Assembly: GCF_010093535.1 (NCBI RefSeq)
Contig: NW_022985184.1
Location: forward strand, 771,993 to 835,992
Length of the DNA stretch: 64,000 bases
Source of the DNA: Lindgomyces ingoldianus
Taxonomy: Eukaryota > Ascomycota > Dothideomycetes > Pleosporales > Lindgomycetaceae
Reading direction: 5' to 3'
This document shows positions 1 through 10,635 of the stretch, piece after piece; position 1 is the first letter of the stretch; each line of letters opens with the position of its first letter. Position numbers and translations under genes: made by a program. The notes under the pieces are model-generated. The model was not told where the DNA came from and did not search any database. It saw only the letters and a program-made list of their open reading frames with translations.

Positions 1-1
1 T

Positions 2-106
2 GTGCTGCCGTTGGACCGGAGGAGCAAGGATTGGATTGATAGTATTTCCAGAACATTGCAGTGGAATAGCCGACAGAGGCAGAAGAGCTTTAAGGAGTGG
101 TCCTAG
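2..106 (+). CDS. 3' end of an unidentified protein-coding gene (partial)
   Basis: An open frame runs from the left edge to a TAG at 104-106 and encodes about 34 residues ending in KSFKEWS. The peptide is rich in Trp, Arg, Lys and Ser (for example RRSKDWIDSISR), looks protein-like and is closed by a stop, so it is probably the C-terminus of a gene that starts outside the window. The family cannot be named from this tail. It lies on the same strand as the PARG-like gene that starts 334 bp downstream. Confidence 0.5.
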   Translation: MLPLDRRSKDWIDSISRTLQWNSRQRQKSFKEWS

Positions 107-440
107 ACGGAGGCTTTGCTTGTATAGCGCGCGTTTCTAGATAGTCCAATTGGGAGAAAACATCTGCAAAATCCTGGCATAATCTCTCTCTTGTGATCAA
201 AGATCCATCTCAATTCAAGTTCTTAGACTTTTAACATCAAGGCCGGGTGCTGATGCTACATCAGATGGAATTGGCCTCGGCTATACTTTCCACTTCCTAG
301 CTCCAATGATCGCAGATTTCTCGTCGCCGAGCCCACCTCATCTCTCCCTCTTTCTCCCCCTTTCCCCCTCTAACGTTCCCTAATACCCCAATACCAAATA
401 TTCAACGCCTCTCACCTCGCTTTTGAAGACATACTATACA
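107..440. promoter_or_regulatory. Intergenic region and 5' leader of the PARG-like gene
   Basis: No gene is seen here. The last 110 bp before the ATG at 441 are strongly pyrimidine-rich on the plus strand (CT runs at about 336-370), which is usual for fungal core promoters and 5' leaders. No TATA box stands out. Confidence 0.4.
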
Positions 441-1979
441 ATGGGACGGACAACACAATCCCAAGGCCTAGCACCCCCTGCCATCCGCAAATATGTCCGT
501 GCGAAACAAGCTCGTCAAATTGTAAACCAAATCGTCCCAGCTATCCTAGCTTCAAACGTAAGAGCAAGGAATGGCGTTGAAGGTAGTGAATTAATTGTTG
601 ATCCACCAGTTGCGCGAGAGTTTGGTGTCACTGGCTCTAAAAAGGAAGGGAGTGGAAGTACAGAGGTGGTTTATGTTAAGCGGAAAGGGCAGGGGAGACG
701 TAGGATTAAAAATGTTGAGGATGAGGTTGTAGTTAGGGAGGGTTATAAAAGACCTGGAGGAGAAGAGAGGATAGGTGGGAGGCAGGGGAAGGGCAAGGAT
801 AGGAGAAGAGATTCTTTGGATGAGCGAATAGCGAAGCTCTCATTGGCCTTGGATCCAACCCAAGCATCTCCCACATCTTCCAACCCAATGCGGATCAAAA
901 TAATCGTAACGGATACTCTAACCGCATCACACATTCTGACATTCCCATCAAAACACCCCTCCTTCACCCTATCCTCATCCTCATCATCAAACGTATATCC
1001 ACCCACCTCTCGCAAAAACAAACCAAATACCTGCATACTAAACATGGCCTCCCCGCTGCGCCCCGGCGGTGGAACTCTCTCTGGAGCTACATCGCAAGAA
1101 GAATTCCTCTGTTCGCGAACAACACTGCTGCCATCTCTCCACGAATCCTTCTACCGGCTCCCCGATATCGGCGGAATTTTCACGAAAGATGTGCTTGTTT
1201 TCAGGAATGCAAGAGTGCTAGGGGAAGCGAGTGGGGAGTTGGAGGAGGAGAGGTATTGGGTTGATGTGGTTTCGGCGGGAATGTTGCGGTTTCCGGAACT
1301 CGAGGGGGGAAAGAGGTTGGGGAAGAAGGATAGGGAGGTCGTGGAACGTAAGATGAGGGCTGTGATGAGGATTGCATATTCAAAAGGTGTAAAGAAGATG
1401 GTACTGGGGCCTTGGGGATGCGGTGCTTATGGGAACCCTGTCGCCGACATCGCGCAAGCGTGGAGGAAAGTTTTACTCCCCGACACGGAGTTGAAAAGGG
1501 AGACGATAGGTGAGGAGCCAGAGAGGTGGGAGCATATTGAGGAGGTGGTATTTGCAATTTCTAATGCGAAGATGGCGGGAGAATTTGCTACTGCATTTGG
1601 GTGTAAAATCGCTGTCGAGCTTGGCCCTGGAGGAGATGTGGATGATGGCGAGGCGGAAGAAGAGGATAAGGTAGCCAAGGAGTTGAGAGATAAGATAAGG
1701 GAAATGGAAGTGCAGATCGAGGAAGTTTGGAATGCGGATTTAAAGACTAGGATGGGTGTTATTCTGGAGGGCTTGAGAACGCAATTAAGAGAGAGGGAGG
1801 GAAACAACTCGGAAGATAAAGGGAATGGCGACGAGGACGACGAGGACAGGGGAAGCGAAATTCTTGAAGCCAATTCGGATGAACGAGGGGAACATGGAGA
1901 AACAGCGCAGGCCAGATATCAAGATAGTGAGGACGAGGCTGATGCAGATGATGGTGGGTTTCAACTTTTTAGGAGATAG
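441..1979 (+). CDS. Microbial-type PARG (DUF2263/TIGR02452) family protein, putative poly(ADP-ribose) glycohydrolase
   Basis: A single-exon gene of 512 aa from the ATG at 441; the frame is open upstream to 423 but has no earlier ATG. Residues about 200-229 carry the hallmark of the family: an Asn-Met-Ala-x-Pro stretch, a GGG loop and, ten residues later, the QEE segment with the catalytic glutamates. The later motif VLGPWGCGAYGNP (about 378-390) also fits the macrodomain-like fold. Proteins of this family remove ADP-ribose polymers from targets. The N-terminal 140 residues are basic and low in complexity. The C-terminal 110 residues are very acidic (E/D-rich) and probably disordered, with a short heptad-like helix before them. 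Both extensions are longer than in bacterial members. The gene converges with CAND1. The family call is firm; the substrate is inferred. Confidence 0.85.
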   Translation: MGRTTQSQGLAPPAIRKYVRAKQARQIVNQIVPAILASNVRARNGVEGSELIVDPPVAREFGVTGSKKEGSGSTEVVYVKRKGQGRRRIKNVEDEVVVREGYKRPGGEERIGGRQGKGKDRRRDSLDERIAKLSLALDPTQASPTSSNPMRIKIIVTDTLTASHILTFPSKHPSFTLSSSSSSNVYPPTSRKNKPNTCILNMASPLRPGGGTLSGATSQEEFLCSRTTLLPSLHESFYRLPDIGGIFTKDVLVFRNARVLGEASGELEEERYWVDVVSAGMLRFPELEGGKRLGKKDREVVERKMRAVMRIAYSKGVKKMVLGPWGCGAYGNPVADIAQAWRKVLLPDTELKRETIGEEPERWEHIEEVVFAISNAKMAGEFATAFGCKIAVELGPGGDVDDGEAEEEDKVAKELRDKIREMEVQIEEVWNADLKTRMGVILEGLRTQLREREGNNSEDKGNGDEDDEDRGSEILEANSDERGEHGETAQARYQDSEDEADADDGGFQLFRR

Positions 1980-2794
1980 GTCGCACTCGATCCCCAGAAT
2001 TCACTTGATCCCTTTTCAAGCTAAAAAGTAGTATATGCCTTAAAACTTCACACATTCACGCAAGTCCTGCAAACCCTTTTCCATCCACCCAAATCCAGGA
2101 ACAATGCGTTCACCACATTTCTAACGGAGCTACCTCTATCAAGACCAAGAAGACGACCTTGTAATTCTAAATTTACATAGATCCTACCACCTCTTTTCTC
2201 TCCCCTGCAAACCCAGACTTGTTACGCTTAGCTTATTCTAAAATAATTTTGCACTTGACTAGCTTTAATGCCTTTTTGTCTGAACGCAAGAACAAGGTGG
2301 TTCCAGTTCGAGACACTGAAAGAAAGTTTTACCTAAGTCAATCAAGAAGCACCTTTGGAATGAGCCTATAAGTCCTATCCTCGCACAGACTCCACAATTC
2401 CATTGCTCTCCCATACAAACCAAGAATCATCTTTCCCAGCCTCGTTTCCAAAGAATTTGGCCCTGGGAAACCTTCAATCCACCCAATCCTTAACTCCAAC
2501 AAGAAGCTGCCGTTTCACTCACAACCACAGAAAGATCACGAATTAGTTCAAGCACATAGACGAGCAGTATTTCCATTTCCTATGCACTTTTCATTTATTT
2601 TGAGTCTCAAAATCCGTCACCGCTCTACACCCAGTCTCATATTCGCTATAGTCTAAAATCGCTAAACAGGGTTTGAGCCAGGCGGGAAGCACTACTCACC
2701 CCTTCATCGTTCATTCCATCATGCACACCCGCCATCCTGCGCCTTCCTCACACTCCAATTTACCAACCACAGGGGTGGGCTTTTGATCAGACAC
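1980..2794. other. Intergenic region between convergent genes (3' UTRs)
   Basis: 815 bp between the stop codons of the PARG-like gene (plus) and CAND1 (minus). It is AT-rich with scattered A/T runs that could serve as polyadenylation signals. No coding potential or repeat is seen. Confidence 0.5.
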
Positions 2795-5700
2795 CTAACG
2801 ATCCCGATCCTTAAGCTCATCCTGCACCGCCTTAAGCACAGTTGCAAACTCCTTGTTGATCCAATCCCAATACTGCGCCCAAGTCCTCAACGGCTGATCA
2901 TCATGCGCGCCGCTATCCGTGCCCAAATTCTTATTCAGGACAACGGAAGCCTTGAGCACACCCTTGCTAGCCTCTTGCAGTTTCTCGATCTCCTGCTTCA
3001 CAGCGTTCTCCTTCGGTTTAATAGACAAGACTTGGCGGAAATTTGCTGCGATGGCTTCGAGACGGTTGTGCGTTTCTTCGGGCGCAAGGACCATTAGTTT
3101 AGTTAGCATGAGGTTGCAGAGAATGCGAATGTCATTCTCGTCGCTGATGCCGGCGACTACGCGGTCGAAACAGTCAGAACGGTCACTGAGTGAGAGACGG
3201 GAAAAGGCTGTCTCGAGCAACGCGTAGAGAGTCTCGTAGGCGCTCTTGCGGAGTTCGAGACCGTCGTCGACCTTATGCTTAAAGGGGCCCATCTGAACCT
3301 CCCGGATGAGCTCGGGCTTAATCTCGGTCTCTTTCATGGCCATGGGGAGGAGCTGGTCGATTGCTGGGAGGATGATGTCAGGCTTATTGTGCATAGCCGA
3401 GTTGAACGTTGTCAAGGCCAGCCGCCGGTTCTCGAGATCAGATTCGGAAAGCATCTGGGCTAGCATCGGAATAACGATAGGCCTCAAATACTCGTCATAG
3501 GATTCATCAGTGTCAGCAAGGGTGTAGCGGAGGGCAGAAATAACCATGCCGCGGACGCTGGGTTTGCGGTCGCCAAGGAAGGCCTGTCTATGTTAGATCA
3601 AAAGTAAACACAAACTAGAATGAGGTGACTCACTTGAAGTTGCGGGAGGTACGTCTTTGGATCAATGATGGCAAGTCTGCCGATACACTCCGCACCAATA
3701 GCCTTATTATCCTCAGCCTGAGAAGCCGCAACGAGATTGGACCAGAGTGTGCCGGCAAATGGTATTATCTCTGACTCCGTACCGTCGTGTTGGAGAATCT
3801 CCTTCACCGAGTGAAGGAGGAGATATTGTGGACTGGAAGGCTGGCCCATAGTTTTCAGAATCGCTGGGAGGTATTTCCCAACACTACCAGCTCCAGCTCG
3901 TCCGAGGGCCACGGCAGCTGCAAGTGGAACTTGTTCAGATTTCACCGAGAAGAATTTGATGAAGAGCTCCGGTTGGAGTGTTGACTGAGATCCCATGCGA
4001 AGTGCAGCTTCTCCAAGAACAACAAGGGCAAGACACTTTCGATTGTCGTCGGTTTGGGTGTTCAACTCCTTGACGAAGTCATCAAGTTTGACCCCAACAC
4101 TCGTTCCACCGTAGACTAGCAAATTTCCGATGACCTTTCCTACTACTTCAGGACGCCCTGCAATGCCGACTTCCTTCAGCAGTGCGTTCATTAATGGCTT
4201 GCCGGCACCTTGTTCACCAATAGTCCTGACGAGAGCGAGCAGCGCTTCCAAGGAGCTCCCGCTGATCGTCCCGCCGACGACTTCACAGAGCGCTTTATTC
4301 AAGTCGTTTGTCATTACGGACCGTGCGTCATCTTTGACAAACGTAGCCAGAATGATCAAAGCTGGGCCAAGGAGGTGGAGATCCGCGGTGGTAAGCAAGG
4401 GAATCAGTAACCCAACAATCTGTGACTTGGATTGGCTGTCCAGTTGCTGCCGCGAAATTGGGTTTAACGCGAGTGTTCGAAGAGCACTGAGACTGGCACC
4501 ACGAAGAGTGCGGCTAGCTTTGCGTAGCTGTGCTCCAAGCTCCAAAGCAACGGTGCGTACCCACTTCGCTGTAAGTTCATTTTGGGCCTTCGTATGTGCG
4601 GCAATAGTGTCGATCGCACGAACAGAAGCAAGACGCGTGAGCTCGTTCTTGAGACGGTCACCTAGAAGGTCGAGACCAGAGGTTCGCTTTGGCGAGGAAA
4701 TGAGGCCTTGCGTTCCCGAGCTCCGGCCTAGTAAGAGCCCAAGCACGTGGATAGCGATTTGTCGCACTTCCAGGTCGGCATCATTAGCAGCTATGCGATT
4801 AACAAGAACGTCATAAAGTGAGTCTAGGTGCTGCTGATTCTGAGAACCAGAAGTAGCTGATCGAGGCGGTGTAAGGGCCTTGATGACTTGTTCCGTTGCC
4901 GCCAGAGCTTCAATGGACAATTTGCTGTACTTTTCGCGAGCTCCAGCAGTTAGTGCAGGAACGACTTTTGGTAGGTATGGCTGGATCGCAGCAGAAGGGT
5001 GCGTATCTGCGATTGCGCCGAGCAGTTGCAACGCTTGGATACGCAGGCTGTTAGCGGTGGCAGACGATGCGCCGCTCATTGCACTAGATGAACCTGATGC
5101 CTTCGCGGCCTCGATAACTGGATCAGCAATTTGGGTCAGGTAATCTTGCAAGCCTCCGCGTTGTGTGACTACGATATCCTTGAGTAGAATGATGGAGGCC
5201 TGCTTGGTCGCCGGTGGGCCTGTCTTAAGAAGCTGTGATACTCCATGAACAATGTTGGGACTGAGTTTCGCAAGGCTAGCACGTGGTCCGACTGGCGGCG
5301 TTACAGCAACGGCTGGGGAAGCATAGCCGAGAGAGAGAGAAGAGCTGGCATGGATATCGAACATGCTCGCATCGCTTCCCCCACGTCGTCGCTTGCGGCT
5401 CGGGGGAGGACCCATGGTACCTTGACTCTGTTCTTCAACCATTTTCATTGAAGGCAGAGAGCCATCTCCCGATTTCCTCACCAGGCACGATAGTGTTCCG
5501 AGCACTTCAAGACGCACATTTTCTTCCCGTTCCTTGAATCGTGTAATGAGAGCTGGTGCCACTCGATCGTAGAGGGTACCATCCTCTAGAAGGTCGCCGT
5601 TGCTCCGGGTTGAGATTAGCGTATGGAAGACTTTGGCAGCGCAGCGCCGAACCTTCCAGCTCGCGTCTTCATCATCATCGAAACCCGTCTCTTCCTCGAA

Positions 5701-6915
5701 ATCTTCATCTTCAAGCGCGTCGTCTTCATCCTCATCATCATCCATCGCATCATCATCATCGTCTTGAGCGAGATTTGGATCATGCTTCAGGAACCGGGTA
5801 GCGGCGTCGATGCACTCATCTGTATATATCCGCATGTCTTGAGCACAGGACGCAAGGAATCCTTCAAGAGCAATCAAGGCAGCCTCGCGGACCTCGTCGA
5901 TTTCCGGATCACGCTCTCCTTCGTCATCAGAAACGTCCATTTCCTCATCGAGTTCTTCCGCACTCAAGGCGCTGAGCACAAATGGGGCCAAAGTTTTCAG
6001 GTATGGGCCGAATTTTCGAGGAATAGACCTTGCCTTGTAGTTAGCAATCGGGCAGTAAATCACCTTAGTATTGCAGTACCTAGCCATTGATCCAAGAATG
6101 GTGATATATAGCTTTCGCTTGCCGCGGGTCAGGTGCGCATCTCGCAAGTGCTCGATGATTCGCGAGAGAAACGCGCTAAGCAATGAATCGGTGAAGTAGA
6201 CAGAAAGGGTCGAGATGGCAGCAACTGATTTCTTCTTCATCATGGAGCTTGCGCGGTCACTCTCGAGGATTTCAAATGTGATCTTTTGAAGAGCTTGTAT
6301 TTCTGCATCTTGCAGCATCGGGCCAAAGCATCTAGCAACCTCGGTCAAGACATCAATAGCATTGCTATCAGTGCCCTTCGCGAGGTCGACCTGCAACATG
6401 CCCTCGGGAACAGGGGGGAGATTCTTTTGAGCAGGAGGAACGACATTATAGCCCACTAGACGTGGAATCAAGACGATGCTCATGGCAGAGTAGGCATCCT
6501 GGACTGCTTTCGTGCGAGGAACGCCAGATATAGGCCTCGGCAGGGACACAACCACCTCACGCAGTGCCAAAGAAGGAATTGACTGATCAATAGTGTTGTT
6601 CGTCTGCAAATTGGAGAGCTTGTCGATCATGGGTTTCAGAATATTCTCAGGGCATTTATTGACGAACGGACCGAGGCACTTGATGGCCATGTTCTGCACC
6701 TCTCCATTTGTGTCGATGAGAGTTCTGAGCAGCCCATCTACTGTCTTTGCGCATGTGGTGTTGTCGTGGGTGAGGAAGCCGGGGTGCCCGGCGATGAGGA
6801 TTTCCTGAAGGTCGCTGAGGGCCATGAAGCGGAAGTCGGGATCCTCATCCTCCAGCTTAGGGAGAAGGGTGGCGACATTGTGGGATGTAGGATTGGACAC
6901 AGCCGAGGGCGCCAT
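2795..6915 (-). CDS. CAND1: CAND1/TIP120, cullin-associated NEDD8-dissociated protein
   Basis: CAND1 binds non-neddylated cullin-RBX1 and exchanges the substrate receptors of cullin-RING ubiquitin ligases. The model has three exons on the minus strand: 6915-6080, 6028-3634 and 3583-2795, giving 1339 aa, the usual fungal size. HEAT repeats fill the whole protein. An acidic loop of Asp/Glu lies at about residues 380-405, and the C-terminal TIP120 region is in the last exon. Intron 3584-3633 is needed because the frame stops just after PQLQ. Intron 6029-6079 is inferred: it is 51 bp with no in-frame stop, but it has GTACTG, a GCTAAC branch site and an AAG acceptor. Removing it restores MARSIPRKFGPYL, which matches the continuous HEAT helix in human CAND1. 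Transcribed divergently from the gene at 7392. Confidence 0.93.
6029..6079 (-). other. Predicted stop-free in-frame intron in CAND1
   Basis: On the minus strand the segment starts GTACTG, has GCTAAC 11 bases before the end, and finishes in CAAG. It is 51 bp (17 codons) with no stop, so an ORF reading translates it as a Cys/Tyr-rich insert inside a HEAT helix. Splicing gives ATG-GCT-AG|G-TCT, which encodes Met-Ala-Arg-Ser in frame. Confidence 0.8.
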
Positions 6916-7391
6916 ATTATACCGCGGTCGTCCTCAGAACAACGGTGCGAGTGAGGTTGGGGGGTTGTAGACTCTGAGAGGCGTACTGGGTAGTGGGGTG
7001 TAGTGGGGTGTGGTGGGGTTGTGAGCAGAGGACAGTACCTACAGACGGAAGGTGCGCGTCTGAGGGAGCTCTAGATATATGGAGGAGTAGGCAAGCCGCG
7101 AGCAAGGCCGCCGTGGAGGAAGGGTGGGAAAGGACTGTGGTGGAAGTAAATCGACCTGTTGCCTGGGAGTATCTAAAGCTACTCTGCGAGAGATGCAGGC
7201 TATCGCACGTGCCATGAGCGCCCGCCAACATCACGTGATCATCGGAGCTTTCAGGATCCCAGGTTGCGGAGAGCTTAGCTAATAAACTTGACGTTACCAT
7301 GATTGCCGCAGCCACTGACCTGATCTCTCTGCCAGGCCTCATCCCCTCAATTGATCCTCGGTGAGCCAATTGATATTCCGACAGCTTCATC
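6916..7391. promoter_or_regulatory. Divergent promoter of CAND1 and the mitochondrial-type gene, with two CACGTG sites
   Basis: 476 bp separate the two start codons. The region holds TCACGTGA (7231-7238) and a second CACGTG (7206-7211), 20 bp apart. The CACGTG core is the E-box bound by Cbf1/bHLH factors in fungi. A tandem of short T/G-rich repeats (GTGGGGTGTAGTGGGG type) lies at 6990-7020. Use by both genes is inferred. Confidence 0.5.
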
Positions 7392-8245
7392 ATGGTTCTC
7401 CCACGACCGACGACGCTGCGAGCATCCTCAATCGCTCGATTCGCCCGCATCGCTAGACACACCCGCACTGCCGAGCTTCAGCCATGGCAGCGGATGCTCC
7501 AACGCACCGGCTGCAGAAGTTACGCGTCCGCTCACGGTCACGGTGGGACCACGAAGAGTGATATTCCATGGTATGTGCCTTTCAAAGCACTTGCCGTTGT
7601 TTACTACGCGGCACTGCTGTTAGCAGCACCAAGGAAGCCGCAGCACCCACCCATCCATCTCTAGTCGAAGTTAACATAAGCCTCACTGTAGGGCAGCAAC
7701 AGCAGTAGTCGCCACCGCTGCCGGCCTCTACTTCGTTACCACTCAGGACCTCGGTCACGGCGAAGAACATGGTGAGCATCATGGCGAGAAGCACGAGGGA
7801 CACGAAGAAGCATCCGAAGAGAAGGAGGAGGAGGAGGAGTCCAGTGAAGACTCCAAGGACTCTTCTGAGGATGGGTCTAAGGCTGAGAAACCGACGAAGG
7901 AGGAGTCCCCCGATAAGTCCGACAAGGTCAGTGTTCCCGCATCCGGCCTGGCACTGGCGGAGCTAATCGAAGACAGCCCGACCCTCGCAAAGAGCCCAAG
8001 AGCTCCAATGAAACTTCTGGAAAGCAAGAGGGCCTCTCGAATACAGATACTAAACACTCCACACCTGTATCTGAGAACCCAGACAAAAGCAAGAAGGGCG
8101 AGGGTGTTGCGGAGACAGCCAAGGCCAAGGGAACCATCTCTACCGACCGACCTCCGGTTAGCATCTCATTGTTTCTAGCTCAAGCTCTATGCCCGCTAAC
8201 GTCTGCTAGGCTGAAAACAAGGAAGAGAGAGGCAAGGGCCAGTAG
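7392..8245 (+). CDS. Mitochondrially targeted single-pass membrane protein with acidic low-complexity tail, unknown function
   Basis: Four exons: 7392-7570, 7692-7926, 7977-8156 and 8210-8245, giving 209 aa. All three introns have GT-AG ends; those at 7927-7976 and 8157-8209 contain GCTAAT or GCTAAC branch sites. The first 55 residues are rich in Arg, Ser, Ala and Thr with almost no acidic residues, a typical mitochondrial presequence. One hydrophobic Ala/Val/Thr segment follows (about residues 61-77, AATAVVATAAGLYFVTT). After it comes a His/Gly/Glu stretch and then a long Glu/Asp/Ser/Lys-rich tail to the end. This suggests an inner-membrane protein with a disordered charged domain. I do not recognise a catalytic family. 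Confidence 0.7.
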
Positions 8246-9342
8246 GATAAGAGCAAGTAAATCGCCTCCCGAGCGAACTTCGTCATCTCGCATTAATCCG
8301 CATTGCTCTGAGGAATTCGATCTGAGTGAGACTGTCGCTAGAGTCTGTACAGTATTGGCATATACTTATTCATCCCCTGCTTGAAGCATTCCCAGCTCTT
8401 CTTGCAACCGTGTATTATTACGTCATCTTTGAGGACCGCAGTGGAACAGCCACTATCGATAACTGATCTTGCAATTGTCAAATTACCCTGCCCAATGCTC
8501 TCGTCAAGCAGGCCACTAACGCGTGAGCTTTGAATTTGAAGCGTCTAAACAAGCGCCAAATCTTCACGCAATTACGCCACCAACGGGGTAACTCGATAAC
8601 GCTCCGCACTTCGACATGCCATCTTCGTCTGCATATCAGCAGATACTCCAAAGTTCCGATCAAAGAGAGTCTTGAACGGGTAATCCTTCGAGACGGACAA
8701 GAATATCTATCCCCTCGCCGACTTTCCATTGGTGGGCGCAGCCGTATGCACGGCCCACCCCAGACCCAGTTCGTCCTGCGCAAGCGCCCGGCTTCAACTC
8801 CACATCGTCTGCGAGGTCGCCTCCCAGCCTTTCATTGGCCGCAACTGCTCCTCAACGGCTGCGCCTCCCAGAAAGTCACCAACGATGGCAGAGCGCTGGA
8901 CCCGCCTGCTTCATTTTGTGTGACTATGGCACTCTTCTGTGAAGCCGATCACAGCCAAGAGCCAACCACGATGGAAGCTCTGAAGAGGCGGCAGCTCGGA
9001 TGCAAAAGACGCCTTTTCCACTTCTTCTCCCCTTGCTCAATGCAAGTCTTGAGTCTTGTCACTCTTCGAGACCTTGAGCAGATTTCAACACTCCGGCCCC
9101 CATCTAAAGCTGAACCCCTCTCCACAACAGCTTTTGAACGACGCCTCCGCTTCATACATATTGCTCTACATAATCTTGTGGCTCTCCTTGAAACCCCTGC
9201 TGACCGACCGTAAGTTCTACAAACGGTAGATACATCAATAGCAGATCTCCCAAGCATTGCTGCAAGGCATCCTTTACCTCAGCATTCGTAGGTTGAAACG
9301 AAACATACGAAGATCTGAGACACGAAATCGATCTCGCGAAAG
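8246..9342. other. Intergenic region upstream of the PLAC8 gene
   Basis: 1.1 kb without a convincing gene. A stop-free plus-strand frame runs from about 8530 to 9213, but its first ATG is near 8745 and the translation is a biased mix of Arg, His, Leu and Ser with no motif. A GTAAGT at 9211 and a pyrimidine-rich CTCAG ending at 9283 could bound a 5' UTR intron of the PLAC8 gene; this is only a suggestion. Confidence 0.35.
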
Positions 9343-10635
9343 ATGGACAATGGACATTATGGCCAACGACAACATCTGCAACCTCAGAATGTAGAACGAC
9401 AACATCAGCGATTTTCGTGGCAGATTCCGCTGACTGGCCCACCGGAGGACACCTCAGCCTCCCAACCTCAGCAACAACAGACACAGCAGCAGCCGGCACA
9501 GATCAACACGAATGTAAATGCCAACGGTCGGGCATTCTCTTATGCGCAGACTCCCATTGAGCACCGAGCACGCTACACCTCGTCGGCAGATGACCCACCT
9601 CTCCCGCAGTCTCCTCCCACCCCGATCGACACCCGCCCACAATCGATCTGCAAGTCGGCTCCCTCTCCTCCCGCTCCGCCTCAGCCACAAGCGACATACC
9701 CTTCATACCCATACGAAAATACAGCTCGCTCGCCAGTATCGCCGTACAACTCTACACCACAGCATCCTGCGCTTGTCTCTCCCATCTCTCCTATCGCGGA
9801 GCCGCAGCAAATACACCGTCAGCAACCAAACCACCACGCACGACAGCGCAGCAATCTCTCCCCCATCAATACCAACATTACGCAATACACTCTACCTCCA
9901 GTGCCAGCGACACCGCATTCGCACAAATCGCAAGCATCTGCTCTGCCGCAAAAGACTCCAATAACACCCATCTCACCCAATTCACTCCGAAAAGACCCCG
10001 CAGCTTACCCACTCCCAATGTCTCCGAACTCCAAGAAATCATACGCAGCGGAGCCCTACTCACCCCATGGCTTCTCTTCTAACACTGGTGCAAACCATAC
10101 CATCTTCTCGCCCGATGCTGCGACGGGTCCGAACGGCCTTGACTTCGCGCTCCATCAACCTGGTCAGATTGCCCATCCGAACATGGATCTTTCCACCAAA
10201 GGCTCATCACATGAATGGAAACACTCGCTCTGTGAGTGCAGCGGTGACATTTCCACCTGCCTCACCGGCATCTTCTGCCCCTGCATCCTCTACGGCCGCA
10301 CATCCTACCGCCTCTCCCAAAAATCTGACAAAAAGGACCCCACGGACATGCTGGGGTATAAATCCACAAACGGACATTGCATACTCATGGGTGTGGCCTG
10401 CGGATTACAATGGCTGTTTCCGATGATCCATCGTACCAAAATACGACACCTGTACAAGCTTTCTGGGAGTTGTGCAGGGGACTTCGCGAGATCTTGTTGT
10501 TGTTGCTGTTGTGTGGCTATTCAGAATGAGAGGGAGGTAAGAGGCAGAGAGGAGAGTAAGAGGCAGTGGGCTGGGCCGGCTAGTAACGACGTGTATAGAG
10601 CACCGGAGATGATGGTATATTCGCCTCAGAGATGA
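9343..10635 (+). CDS. PLAC8 family (cysteine-rich) protein with long disordered N-terminus
   Basis: Single exon, 430 aa, ATG at 9343. Residues 1-285 are Gln-, Pro-, Ser- and Thr-rich and probably disordered. The PLAC8 domain occupies about 290-402. It begins with a Trp-Lys-His-Ser-Leu-Cys-x-Cys segment, continues with the CLTGIFCPCILYGR motif, and ends with a run of six cysteines (385-390) followed by QNEREVRGRE. That pattern (paired cysteine motifs and a terminal ExREVR) is characteristic of the family. PLAC8 proteins sit at the plasma membrane and have been linked to calcium or metal resistance and cell-size control; the role of this one is not known. Confidence 0.88.
   Translation: MDNGHYGQRQHLQPQNVERQHQRFSWQIPLTGPPEDTSASQPQQQQTQQQPAQINTNVNANGRAFSYAQTPIEHRARYTSSADDPPLPQSPPTPIDTRPQSICKSAPSPPAPPQPQATYPSYPYENTARSPVSPYNSTPQHPALVSPISPIAEPQQIHRQQPNHHARQRSNLSPINTNITQYTLPPVPATPHSHKSQASALPQKTPITPISPNSLRKDPAAYPLPMSPNSKKSYAAEPYSPHGFSSNTGANHTIFSPDAATGPNGLDFALHQPGQIAHPNMDLSTKGSSHEWKHSLCECSGDISTCLTGIFCPCILYGRTSYRLSQKSDKKDPTDMLGYKSTNGHCILMGVACGLQWLFPMIHRTKIRHLYKLSGSCAGDFARSCCCCCCVAIQNEREVRGREESKRQWAGPASNDVYRAPEMMVYSPQR

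Noticed and set aside
5556..6090. Plus-strand frames rich in His, Ile or Arg opposite the CAND1 acidic loop
   Set aside because: They are antisense shadows of GAT/GAA repeats that encode the Asp/Glu loop.
8530..9213. Stop-free plus-strand frame of 227 codons upstream of the PLAC8 gene
   Set aside because: It begins at a TTG; the first ATG is near 8745. Composition is Arg/His/Leu/Ser-biased with no motif, and the other strand also reads open in places. Most likely a chance open frame in the leader region.
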